Shown here: positions 51,826 through 60,733 of the stretch, piece by piece
Numbering within the stretch: position 1 is the stretch's first letter
Layout of the letters: each line of letters starts with the position of its first letter
IMG/VR virus record: IMGVR_UViG_3300030385_002649
Coordinates: 62,001-126,000 of that record
Reading direction: 5' to 3' (one strand)
Source: a virus
Length of the DNA: 64,000 bases
Translations under genes and position numbers: made by a program
The notes under the pieces: model-generated
Databases searched by the model: none
Seen by the model: the letters and a program-made list of their open reading frames with translations, nothing else
What the model was told of the DNA's origin: nothing

Positions 51826-52325
51826 TATTCAACCCCTCGGCCGATAAGACGCATGGGGTAGCGCTCGGGGTAGGAGCAGACGAGCACAGTCTGGTTCCGC
51901 TCGCGGCTTACCCTCTCAACCGCTAGCCGGGCCTCGTGCGTATCCTGTGCGCCCTCAGAGGTAGGAATTGCCCGCAGCGCGTTTTCAATTGGCAGTACGT
52001 CGTCAAGTACAACGCCAACGAGGTCAGGCCGATCCTCTTCCGCACCATAGCCTCGAATCCACATGCAGGTGTAGCCGCAGGCAGGCTTTGGCCTATTGGC
52101 ATAGTCTGTACAGTTAAGGCCGTCGTCACAGATCTCGTCCTTGAGCTTGCTGCACGGAACAAGTGGAGGTTTTTTGAGGGCTTCAATCGAGAAATAGGTA
52201 CAGCATACTGTGCAACTACCGCAGTTTCGGCCTTTAACAGGCTCAAATGCTTTCTTGATTGCCGCAAGCTGCAATTTTCTACCTTTAGACTTTTTACTTG
52301 GCATGGGGATCTCCAATCCTTCCAC
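51825..52325 (-). CDS. YkgJ-type Cys-cluster protein
   Basis: The product has NCGSCTVCCTYF, CSKLKDEIC, a further Cys and CGYTCMW, the CxxCxxCC arrangement of the YkgJ (zinc/iron-chelating) family. MPSKKSKGRK is the more likely start, 7 codons in. YkgJ proteins bind an Fe-S or zinc cluster; the role is not well known. It lies within tail-fibre genes, an unexpected place. Confidence 0.7.
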   Translation of the reverse strand: MEGLEIPMPSKKSKGRKLQLAAIKKAFEPVKGRNCGSCTVCCTYFSIEALKKPPLVPCSKLKDEICDDGLNCTDYANRPKPACGYTCMWIRGYGAEEDRPDLVGVVLDDVLPIENALRAIPTSEGAQDTHEARLAVERVSRERNQTVLVCSYPERYPMRLIGRGVE

Positions 52326-52334
52326 AATCTATTT

Positions 52335-53147
52335 TTAAATCAATCCGGGAATGAGAGAAGTGCGATTTCCAATGATGTTGACTAACTCTCCGTAGCTTCC
52401 AACAGTTGTTGGAGTAGTCGCAATAGTCCAAACCGCATTTGCGATAGCGTTATTGTCAACTGCAGCTGTGGCGGTTCTAGCTAGAACCACCATTTGGTCT
52501 CCTGCTGAAGGCGCAAGAGGAAAATCAGGACTGACGAAAATTGTTCCATCAGATGTGTAATCCGAGATAGTCCGAGCAAGGATTATAGGAGCGGTTCCAA
52601 GAGTTCCAATCCAAATGACCAATTGACCATTGAAAAAGTCATCAGGATAATCAGCGTTCCCAGTAGGAATGACTCCCTCGCTAAGGCTCGTAGATGCTAT
52701 AACGGTAAATTGCTCCGATATGAGAGTTGCAAAAATCGTCGAAACATCGCTTTCGATATCGGTAACAATGTTTTCCACATTATTAAGAGAAGTCTGGATA
52801 TCAGTAATCGTTGTAGCACCTGCAATATCGTTCAGATCTTTTTCAGCTACATTTAATACTTTACTAAATGCCGTTCTAATTTTCGGTTTTACAGATGAAT
52901 CAATTTGAACAACAACACCATAATCACCTATCCCATTGGCCAATAAAAAAGCTGAAGTAACATTAAAATAATAAAACCCAGCCTTCTGCGTAGATTCTGC
53001 AACTACAAAAGCATCAGTTGCAGAATCATCTCCGTCAACTATGGTAGCAATAAAGTCAGAAGGTATCATCCCAGTTCTGAGATTGCCTTTAGAATCTATG
53101 ACAGAAAACCAACCTCTAAATCCAGTTGAATCCTTAGTAAACCACAT
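52335..53147 (-). CDS. Tail-associated hypothetical protein
   Basis: The 270-residue protein has a beta-rich N-terminus (GFRGWFSVIDSKGN) and a C-terminal half with repeated Val/Ile-rich strands. A coiled-coil-like middle (DIQTSLNNVENIVTDIESDV) points to a trimer. It lies in the fibre-gene run. No family recognised. Confidence 0.6.
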   Translation of the reverse strand: MWFTKDSTGFRGWFSVIDSKGNLRTGMIPSDFIATIVDGDDSATDAFVVAESTQKAGFYYFNVTSAFLLANGIGDYGVVVQIDSSVKPKIRTAFSKVLNVAEKDLNDIAGATTITDIQTSLNNVENIVTDIESDVSTIFATLISEQFTVIASTSLSEGVIPTGNADYPDDFFNGQLVIWIGTLGTAPIILARTISDYTSDGTIFVSPDFPLAPSAGDQMVVLARTATAAVDNNAIANAVWTIATTPTTVGSYGELVNIIGNRTSLIPGLI

Positions 53148-53944
53148 TAAGACACCCCTCCCCTATTGACATCATGTTTGTTAAGTATAATTATCGAAGC
53201 GCCATCTGACGGGACAAAAGGAAGAGGATCAATCAAATCAATTTGTCCCGTTGAGAAATACTGGTCTATTTGGCGAGTTGCCACATTATTTCCAACTGAA
53301 TCAATGACAATTATAGAAGAATCGTCATAATATCCGTCGGGTTTAATTAATAACGTTTGTAAGGACGAGTTTGTGCTCACATTGGTACCAGCATTATCAA
53401 CCATGCTTGTGCCTGAAATTATAGCATCCTGTAAATTTAAAACAACATCTCCGATCGATCCAGCGATAATGCTATTAACGCTAACGTCCCAAACAGCCTG
53501 AGAAATTTCAGCAGCTGTTATTGTAGCTTCAACAAGGTTATCAACAACCAGAGTAGAAACTGTTGAAGTAGCAAAGGGAACATCCCCAACCGTAATAAAA
53601 GGAGGGTCGCCGGACTCGGTGAAAAGGTTACCAGTGAAGTTGATACCGTGATCCAACACAATGCGCCAGCCGTTAATAAGGAAGAACGTTCTTCCTAGAA
53701 ATTCACCGCCGGGCAACGGGTCACCACCAGTTGACCTAAAAGCAGCGACCCACTTCATGTTGATCGCGCTCGCGATCAACATCCATTCTTTCCATGCGGA
53801 ATAAAGGTCGATTCTAACGTCAATTTCGGTAATATCAATAGGTATAGTTATAAGACGGTTAAAACCATCAAAGTTGACTTTATGAGCTAAATCCCAAAAG
53901 TCCCAGAAGTATCCATAGGTATGATGCATAACACTAGATATCAA
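53147..53944 (-). CDS. Tail-associated hypothetical protein
   Basis: The 265-residue protein starts with aromatic-rich residues (YGYFWDFWDLAHKVNF) and ends with beta strands and IVIDSVGNNVATRQIDQYF. An internal start at MHHTYGYF (residue 6) is possible. It ends in TAATG with the next gene and overlaps the preceding gene by 11 bases. It looks like a tail fibre or tail-assembly protein, without a recognised domain. Confidence 0.6.
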   Translation of the reverse strand: MISSVMHHTYGYFWDFWDLAHKVNFDGFNRLITIPIDITEIDVRIDLYSAWKEWMLIASAINMKWVAAFRSTGGDPLPGGEFLGRTFFLINGWRIVLDHGINFTGNLFTESGDPPFITVGDVPFATSTVSTLVVDNLVEATITAAEISQAVWDVSVNSIIAGSIGDVVLNLQDAIISGTSMVDNAGTNVSTNSSLQTLLIKPDGYYDDSSIIVIDSVGNNVATRQIDQYFSTGQIDLIDPLPFVPSDGASIIILNKHDVNRGGVS

Positions 53945-55553
53945 TCCCTGTAAAGCTAAATTTTACTGTAGTATCACCTGCTGTAGGCTCTAAGGATTCC
54001 ATTGTTATTGTTAAATTATCTTGGCTATCGTCAGCATTTAATCTGCCAGCAGTGCCAAGAAGATTGAAATTTGGCGGCATGGGCAAATTATGGCCGCCAG
54101 GAGCCAAATACCAATCATATATTAAGTATCCTCCGCCAAATGTACCAGTTAAATTAACATCTCCCGCATTGTCAATGTCTATTTGACTCCATACCCCACC
54201 AGTTACAGTAGAGAATGTGTACATTTGAATATGGCACGCCTGTCCGGTAACAAAACATCTTAACGATTCAGGAACAATCGTCTTATTGTTCCTAATCCCA
54301 TTTATTGCCAATGTTGGTCGCCAAGATGCAGCAAAAGCCTCTCCACTAAATGTTCCAGCGCTTTTTACTGTCCATTTGACAGATCGCCTCTCTAAAGTAG
54401 GAACAATCTTTCCTTCCACTTCAACTTGAGCGCAAGTAAGCTTTAGCCTACTTGGGCTCACGACAGGAGTTATGTTCTCTATTTCTAATCTAATTGGCAA
54501 CGTGCCAGAAGTCATATAAGGGCGATCTAATGAGTTTGGGTTATGAAAATCATGTATTAAGATTCTCTCTCCAGCAGGCGAGAAAATCCCAAAGCGTACA
54601 CGGCCAGCGCCGAGCCAGGCAAAGTCAATCCAGTAAATGTTGACATTTGTTACATCTAGCAGAACATTGCTGGCATTGGCCTCGTCCCTACTGCCATCAA
54701 GTTTGTCTTCCCCCCAGCTGCCTTGAAGCACTCTAGTTTCTATTACAGACCCAGATGTGTTCGACCTTTGAACTACACAAAGGTCGGCGCCAAGTTGCTC
54801 AAAATACAACCCATTAAAATCATCGAAATACCCCCAACGCCTACGAAGCCCAGCCTTCCCGTTATCTCCACATGTGACAGTCATCTCAATAAGCTGTCCA
54901 AATCCAGGCTGGTAAATGTGGTAACGGTCTGTAGTAGATCTTACCATATCGCCAGAATCTATACCTATATCTAATGCAATGGAAGACTCATCTGGTAAAT
55001 GAGTAACATCTACTGCTGGAGCTGTCCCACTTACCTCGTGGCTCCACTCTGTGCTATCCATATCATAGTGAAAAGTATAAGCAGCCAGCTGTTCGCTAGG
55101 GGCTACTTTAGATGCTCCGAAAGCACTTAATTGTTGAGAACCGTCAGTAAATCTAACAAAAGCTGACCCATTTCTGTCAACTCTTTGCCCGAATGTTGGA
55201 TTATTGGCTCCAAGCACAATGTGGCCTGGAGGGTAAAATGGGATACTAGTTGTAACTTCGGCGTACTTGGTAGCATTAACATTTAAATCGTCATTGGGCG
55301 TAACATCTTGGACCGTAGATGTTATGCTGGGATTTACATAGATTGTGCCGCTAGCAGTTAAATTGCCAGGTCTTAGAGCTATTACTGTTCCAACGAAGTT
55401 ATTTCCTGGTGCTGTAATTTCATCATCAACAACGAAGTCTGTGACGCCGTTCTTGTAATCTATAGCTAGATATACACCTGTGACCATCCTCTTGCCAGCT
55501 CCATCTGGCGGGATTCTGATATAAGAATTTGGTCCAGTGTCGAGATCTGCCAT
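53934..55553 (-). CDS. Tail-fibre-like hypothetical protein
   Basis: The 539-residue protein has a beta-rich N-terminal part (GVYLAIDYKNGVTDFVVDDE) and a concanavalin-like middle (WGYFDDFNGLYFEQLGADLC, RFGIFSPAGERILIHDFHN). It may be a receptor-binding or virion-surface protein. It is next to the 914-residue gene. No named family assigned. Confidence 0.62.
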   Translation of the reverse strand: MADLDTGPNSYIRIPPDGAGKRMVTGVYLAIDYKNGVTDFVVDDEITAPGNNFVGTVIALRPGNLTASGTIYVNPSITSTVQDVTPNDDLNVNATKYAEVTTSIPFYPPGHIVLGANNPTFGQRVDRNGSAFVRFTDGSQQLSAFGASKVAPSEQLAAYTFHYDMDSTEWSHEVSGTAPAVDVTHLPDESSIALDIGIDSGDMVRSTTDRYHIYQPGFGQLIEMTVTCGDNGKAGLRRRWGYFDDFNGLYFEQLGADLCVVQRSNTSGSVIETRVLQGSWGEDKLDGSRDEANASNVLLDVTNVNIYWIDFAWLGAGRVRFGIFSPAGERILIHDFHNPNSLDRPYMTSGTLPIRLEIENITPVVSPSRLKLTCAQVEVEGKIVPTLERRSVKWTVKSAGTFSGEAFAASWRPTLAINGIRNNKTIVPESLRCFVTGQACHIQMYTFSTVTGGVWSQIDIDNAGDVNLTGTFGGGYLIYDWYLAPGGHNLPMPPNFNLLGTAGRLNADDSQDNLTITMESLEPTAGDTTVKFSFTGIDI

Positions 55554-55565
55554 AGGCTACCAGCT

Positions 55566-58310
55566 TTATGTGCTATAGTTACGTTCGAGAGCGTTACCAA
55601 CCGCAATTGTCTGGGAGTTAACCTTTCCAATAGTTTCGTTGACCAGAACGTATTGGGCCAAGTCATCGCCGATTGCTACTACAACAACGTTAGCATCAGT
55701 ATCCGGAGTTCTACCTCCCTGAGCGTTGTTGGTATAATCGAAAGATCGACTAATGTTTCCAGCAATTGTGGTGAAGTCCATGTCGACATTGCTAGCATCG
55801 TCAACGATGATTGCTCCGTTACTATCGAATTCATCACCGTTAGCTGGTGTTCCATCGGGATCAGCGAAGAATGCAACTAATCTCTTGAAGCTGGAGTTGA
55901 TCAAGTTGTTGTTAACAGCGAAGATCAATCCAACAAGGAAAGCGTTGTTTCTATCATCACCAGTCAAGTCACGGAACGTAACATTGTTAGACTCAGTTGT
56001 TGAAAGATCATCTGGGAAGAGGTCAAGCGTGGTACCGTTAGGAGAAGCGAAGCTCATCAATAGGGCAGTAATGTCTCCACGTTCAATCCCAGTCGATCCG
56101 TCAATATCAGATGTCAAGCGCAGCTTCCACTGTAAATATTGGAAAATCTGTGATAGGTCACCAGAGTTAGCGAACAACCTCCAGTGGAAAGGATATGCTA
56201 CAGAGTTAATCGTTCTAACAATGCCGGTCTCATAAGCAAGAACCGCTGCGGTGTCCGTAGCATCTGCTGTAAGAAGTTCCTCAGCAATCAACGTTATAGT
56301 TAACGCTACGCTTGCTGAGATAACAAACTGTCCATCGTTAGCAGAAACTGTAGCGCTTGTAACTGTTACAGCGCCACCGACATCATAACCGTCCGTGACC
56401 CAAGACCCAGCAGCACGTGTAATCGTGTCAGGGTTGGAATCAACGAATGACGGATCGTTGGCAACATCACCTTGAGTAGTCTCGAAACGCTGCAGGAACA
56501 TTCCTGGGCGGAAAACCCTGAAAGACTGAGCAGTCTGGGTGGTAAAGACTTGGTCACTAGTGTCGAGAGTAATAACTGTCGCGGTCGCACTAATCACCTT
56601 GTAATAGCCAACATGCGCAGCTACACCAGAGTAAATCTCAACAATGTCGTCTGCTACAACAATTCGGTCACCGATAGCTGTATCAGTAGTGAATGTTCCA
56701 CCAGCATCAGTTAGAGTACCAGTAACCCCGGTAGCGTCCGCGATAGCGCCAATAGCGCTACCAACATCTTGCAATGGAGTCCTGGCATCATAAGTCTGAG
56801 TCGACTCACCGCCAGTATAAGTAAGCAGAGGATCCTTCCAAAGAGTTACTACTGTATCAGAGTCTACACTCTTTACAACATAGCTGCCTGCGTCAGAACC
56901 AGTAGAGATGACAAAAGCATCTCCAGTTCTTAGAATAGCAAGCGTACGAGCAACTGTGGCAGTAAATCCGCCAGTGGCACTAGTAAATGTGAAGGCTGTA
57001 GTGTCAGCGGTTGGCGCTGTTTCAGTAACACCATCAGTAGTAGTTAGAAGCGACTCTGATTGTTGAAAAATCTCACCAGTAGCCGTACCATCGCCAGCCA
57101 TGACGCCATCTTCTAAAAGAATAGCGGGGTCTACGGCGTGCGATAGAGGAAAACGGTTAACAAGAGCTTCAAGAACCGTAACGCCAATTTCTGTTAGGCC
57201 AGCTTGAGCGTATGTACGAGCTTTCTTACGAACACGAAGTTCTAAGAAACGTCTGTGGTCAACTTGGACCACAGCTAGAGTGTCGGCACCGTTTGCGGTA
57301 AACGTGGCAGCACCGAATGTCATTGTAGAGTCGGTTCCAGTAGGTACTGTAAGGATTGGCCCAAACGTGCCATCATTAGCGACATTCTCTGCCGCACGAA
57401 TGATGACGTAATCGCCAACACGATAATTATCTGTTTCCCAACTACCACCATCTTGTCGTTGCAGAGTGGTGGTACCGAAGATGAACCCAGTACCACTATC
57501 AGGACCAACATCTGGCCCGGTAACTAGAACAGCCTGGTTAGCAGGACCTGTAAGTTTCATGTCTGTAGGAGTAGCTGTCGTATCACCTTGCTGGTAATAA
57601 ATCTGAGCGTCAGCGTCGACGGTACCAAGAGTAGCAACCCCAATATAACGACGAAGAATGTTGCCAGTGGTATCTTGCTCCTGCCATCCACCAGTTCTAA
57701 CTAGGTCGCGAGGAACACCCTCATCATCAGAAGTCTCCACGGCGTTAACAGCAGCGAAAGACCAAGCTGATGTAGCATCACCGTTAACACCACCAAGAAT
57801 CATCTGCTCACGAGTAATAGCGGTAAATGGGAACGTGAACTGGATCAAGTCCTCAGCGTTCCCCAAGCCTCCAGCAAGTTCACGCCACTCTTCCTTAAGG
57901 AAGGAATAAAGAGCCTGTAGAGTAACACCATCTGAAACTGCAACCGGAGTTCCACCTGTAGCAAGCTTAGCATTAACTCTATACGTCAGGTCAGCCGCCG
58001 TTGAAGCCGGAATTGTTCGATCGACCACGAATGAAGTAGCTGCAATGGTGCTGACTACTCGATAATGACCGATAATCAAGCCGTCGTCAGCAGGATCACT
58101 GATAATAGTCAGTACATCACCTACCTCGACACTATCGGTGACGTAATCGCCATTAGTAGTATCAGTAAAAGTAGTGGTGCCATCAGAGTCGCCCGTTTGT
58201 TGGAGCGTACCTCTTATTGTATCTTGACCTCTTAGAGAGATAGTTTGTGCAATTGGGTCGACGGCTACTTGATAGCGGTCTAGTGAGTCTGGGTCTGTTA
58301 CAATTGTCAT
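55566..58310 (-). CDS. Beta-repeat structural protein
   Basis: The 914-residue protein contains several related units of the form [ST]W-x-T-x-x-[YF]-x-VGD-x-[VI] (for example YRVGDYVII and YDVGGAVTV), each followed by NDG-x-F and beta strands. At least four are visible. The repeats suggest a stack of beta domains in a long fibre, sheath-like or tail-surface protein. Function is not certain. Confidence 0.65.
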   Translation of the reverse strand: MTIVTDPDSLDRYQVAVDPIAQTISLRGQDTIRGTLQQTGDSDGTTTFTDTTNGDYVTDSVEVGDVLTIISDPADDGLIIGHYRVVSTIAATSFVVDRTIPASTAADLTYRVNAKLATGGTPVAVSDGVTLQALYSFLKEEWRELAGGLGNAEDLIQFTFPFTAITREQMILGGVNGDATSAWSFAAVNAVETSDDEGVPRDLVRTGGWQEQDTTGNILRRYIGVATLGTVDADAQIYYQQGDTTATPTDMKLTGPANQAVLVTGPDVGPDSGTGFIFGTTTLQRQDGGSWETDNYRVGDYVIIRAAENVANDGTFGPILTVPTGTDSTMTFGAATFTANGADTLAVVQVDHRRFLELRVRKKARTYAQAGLTEIGVTVLEALVNRFPLSHAVDPAILLEDGVMAGDGTATGEIFQQSESLLTTTDGVTETAPTADTTAFTFTSATGGFTATVARTLAILRTGDAFVISTGSDAGSYVVKSVDSDTVVTLWKDPLLTYTGGESTQTYDARTPLQDVGSAIGAIADATGVTGTLTDAGGTFTTDTAIGDRIVVADDIVEIYSGVAAHVGYYKVISATATVITLDTSDQVFTTQTAQSFRVFRPGMFLQRFETTQGDVANDPSFVDSNPDTITRAAGSWVTDGYDVGGAVTVTSATVSANDGQFVISASVALTITLIAEELLTADATDTAAVLAYETGIVRTINSVAYPFHWRLFANSGDLSQIFQYLQWKLRLTSDIDGSTGIERGDITALLMSFASPNGTTLDLFPDDLSTTESNNVTFRDLTGDDRNNAFLVGLIFAVNNNLINSSFKRLVAFFADPDGTPANGDEFDSNGAIIVDDASNVDMDFTTIAGNISRSFDYTNNAQGGRTPDTDANVVVVAIGDDLAQYVLVNETIGKVNSQTIAVGNALERNYST

Positions 58311-58311
58311 A

Positions 58312-58548
58312 TTAAACCTCTGCCAATTCTATGGGTTCGCCGCGCTGGTCGGCCTTTTTTCTAGCGTAACGCAAGCACTTTCCACATTGTAAACAAAGGG
58401 ATGTTCCATCTTTCAGAAGATCAATATAGTATTGTTCACTAGATTGGATGAATGTAGGACATAACTTGTCGCTACATTCTTTCTCGCCACCACCATTTAT
58501 GAGGGGCTTCATTCCAAAAAAGGTTCCTTCTTCTTGTTCTTCATTCAT
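58312..58548 (-). CDS. Small Cys-rich protein
   Basis: The 78-residue product has ECSDKLC and CLQCGKCLRYARKKADQRG, five Cys in a pattern like a 4Fe-4S or zinc site. It overlaps the upstream Cys-rich gene by 4 bases. It may act with that protein. Function unknown. Confidence 0.6.
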   Translation of the reverse strand: MNEEQEEGTFFGMKPLINGGGEKECSDKLCPTFIQSSEQYYIDLLKDGTSLCLQCGKCLRYARKKADQRGEPIELAEV

Positions 58549-59036
58549 TCGGTTACAACCTCTGTCACAATCTGATATTTTTTATATAAAGCGCGACGTT
58601 GCACTATCAAATTATTCACAATATTTTTGTACGCAGACTCTTTAGAAAGACCTTGGGCCCAGGCTCTCTTAAAAACCCTAATTTCTCTATCATGGACGTC
58701 GCATAACTTGCATGGTTCATCTCGAATCGGTTTCCCAGATTTGATCATATGAACAAAACATTGATCTCCGCCAGGAGGCCAGCTTTCATACTTCCTATGC
58801 TTACCAGAACACACCATGCATAAATTACAAGACTCACATTTCGCAGCTACTCTTCTAATATCGACTTCTTGCGTTAGTCCTACCCTACCTTTATATGCTG
58901 TTTTTACTGTCCCTTTAGTATCTTCTATTTTCTTGTTTAATTCAATGAGTTCTTTGGTTGGTATCTCAGCCACAACTGGAATTTTAGAAAATTCACCATC
59001 AGGCCCTCTAAAAAACAGCATAGAGATAGTATTCAT
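58545..59036 (-). CDS. Cys-rich tail-module protein
   Basis: The 163-residue product has CESCNLCMVCSG and later CFVH and CKLCDVHD, seven Cys and two His, a likely metal or Fe-S binding protein. The C-terminal half is helical and basic (REIRVFKRAWAQGLS, RALYKKYQIV). Placed in the tail module beside another Cys-rich gene. No family recognised. Confidence 0.6.
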   Translation of the reverse strand: MNTISMLFFRGPDGEFSKIPVVAEIPTKELIELNKKIEDTKGTVKTAYKGRVGLTQEVDIRRVAAKCESCNLCMVCSGKHRKYESWPPGGDQCFVHMIKSGKPIRDEPCKLCDVHDREIRVFKRAWAQGLSKESAYKNIVNNLIVQRRALYKKYQIVTEVVTE

Positions 59037-59692
59037 GCAATGGTCTCCACAGAAATCAGTCTTGAACCAGAATATATTAGAGCTTTGCTGAGAGTAGCTC
59101 CATCCGACGCCCTTGTTAACAACGTGGACGTCAGATTGTTCCCAGTATACGCCAACGATTTGGCAAATAACAAAGTTGTTTTGGTATTATCCTCATAAAT
59201 GTTTACTGAGATCAAATTGTTCCCAGTATACAATAACTCTTTAAAATTAGAGAGATTACTTAGTTTAAATTCTAACTCTAACTCTAAATCTAATTTATTA
59301 TCTATAGACCATAATGATTGCAATCTCCAATCGCCACTTGCTTTATGAGTTAGAAGATAATCTCCAACATCGCTGATGGTCGCTGAAGCCGCGTCATTTA
59401 CAGTCCCAGAAGATGTAAATGTGAGACTGTTACTTTCAATATCGTCATTTTCAACGTGTAGGAAGAACAGTCTCCCAGGAAGTTCTGTAGCGTCTAAAGT
59501 AAGGGTGCGGTCTGCTGATAAATTCCCGGAAGAGCCCAAATAAATTGGTGCGTCTTCTTCTAAGTTAGATGTTGCTGCATTTTGTAGTAATGAGTCGCAG
59601 ACGCCGTCAACCTGAGGTCCAACATTTAGGTCATAAAATTGACCAGATAGACCTCCATGAATTTGGACCGACTCAAGAAACGACTTGGCCAT
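59033..59692 (-). CDS. Beta-repeat tail protein
   Basis: The 219-residue protein has an N-terminal beta-rich part with GSSGNLSADRTLTLDATELP, common in tail fibres, and a C-terminal run of three related strands (LLYTGNNLISVNI, LAYTGNNLTSTLL, LIYSGSRLISVET). The repeats look like a small beta-helix cap. A tail-fibre or chaperone role is likely. Confidence 0.65.
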   Translation of the reverse strand: MAKSFLESVQIHGGLSGQFYDLNVGPQVDGVCDSLLQNAATSNLEEDAPIYLGSSGNLSADRTLTLDATELPGRLFFLHVENDDIESNSLTFTSSGTVNDAASATISDVGDYLLTHKASGDWRLQSLWSIDNKLDLELELEFKLSNLSNFKELLYTGNNLISVNIYEDNTKTTLLFAKSLAYTGNNLTSTLLTRASDGATLSKALIYSGSRLISVETIA

Positions 59693-59701
59693 ATCTTATT
59701 T

Positions 59702-60355
59702 TTAGCTGATTATTACTCGACCACTAAATGTGGGCGCTAAAGGAGCCTTGATTAGTCTAATCAGCCCAGTTACAAGGTTGACCGACACTTCTAAATCGAC
59801 TCCGACAATTATTGGGCTACCATCGCTTCTCCATACATTTAAGTGAAATGAGCGATTTGTCCCATATTCATGTGGCCCAATATCGCCAGGCACTAAAGGG
59901 CCCTCGTTTGGAATATGAATTTGGTTAACAGTGCCATCTGTCCAATCTGAAGCGGCAAATGTGAATTCGCTAGCTTGTCCAGTAAGTAACTCTAAAATAG
60001 AAACTCTGCGGTTTAGATCAGAGCATTCTAAAAGCCAGTCAATGGTATCGCACATATTTTGTTGTAAAACTGTTTGATAAACTAGCTGTGCTCGTGGGCC
60101 TTCTAGATTAACTCCAAACCTACCGCCGCCTGGGACTGTACTATCTGGGATGAAACCGTAGAGGTATTCAACGTTCACACCGTCAGAAAATGTGATAGTT
60201 CCCCCACCGCCGCGAACTAAAATGTCGGTTACTTTCACTCCAGATTTTACAGGCAACAAAGAATTGTTGATGCCGCTAAAGTTTTTCGAGGTGGCTGCAA
60301 ATTTCCAAAAGTCTTCTGGACATGGCTGCATGGTAGTACTCCGACTTAAGTACAA
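59702..60355 (-). CDS. Tail-module hypothetical protein
   Basis: The 217-residue protein has a beta-rich core with Gly loops (ILVRGGGGTITFSDGV) and a helix-rich middle (LNRRVSILELLTGQ). It overlaps the upstream gene by 10 bases. No recognised family; position suggests a tail or baseplate role. Confidence 0.6.
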   Translation of the reverse strand: MYLSRSTTMQPCPEDFWKFAATSKNFSGINNSLLPVKSGVKVTDILVRGGGGTITFSDGVNVEYLYGFIPDSTVPGGGRFGVNLEGPRAQLVYQTVLQQNMCDTIDWLLECSDLNRRVSILELLTGQASEFTFAASDWTDGTVNQIHIPNEGPLVPGDIGPHEYGTNRSFHLNVWRSDGSPIIVGVDLEVSVNLVTGLIRLIKAPLAPTFSGRVIIS

Positions 60356-60720
60356 CTAATTAGATTAATCAACAATCCTAATAGTTGTTTTACTTCTGAT
60401 CTCGAAACAGGACCATCGTCTTCTTTAATCTCGTTGAACCGGGCCCTAGCGCCTTGGACGCCAGCTTGCTCCATGCCTTTAAGCATTTGTTCAACCCATT
60501 GATTGTCTTTAAAATTGCCAAGTTCTTTAGCGCCGTCAATGAATTTAACTTTGGTATCCTCTGGAATCCCTCTGTTCTTTTCGTCATCATCAATAGTGAT
60601 TGTTATTTTGGCTTCGTTTAAAACCCCGGCGCCTGACTTCAAGACATAATCCTGAAGCTTGGACATATATTCCAAGAAAACCTTTTTGTCAGTCTCCTTA
60701 TATAATTTATCCAGTTTCAT
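60346..60720 (-). CDS. MKLDKLY-start small protein
   Basis: The 124-residue product begins MKLDKLYKETDKKVFLEYM, sharing the MKLxxLY start with two proteins at 42.7-43.9 kb. The rest is helical (VEQMLKGMEQAGVQGARARF). The shared N-terminus may be a targeting signal. Function unknown. Confidence 0.65.
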   Translation of the reverse strand: MKLDKLYKETDKKVFLEYMSKLQDYVLKSGAGVLNEAKITITIDDDEKNRGIPEDTKVKFIDGAKELGNFKDNQWVEQMLKGMEQAGVQGARARFNEIKEDDGPVSRSEVKQLLGLLINLISCT

Positions 60721-60733
60721 GCTTTATCTTTCA

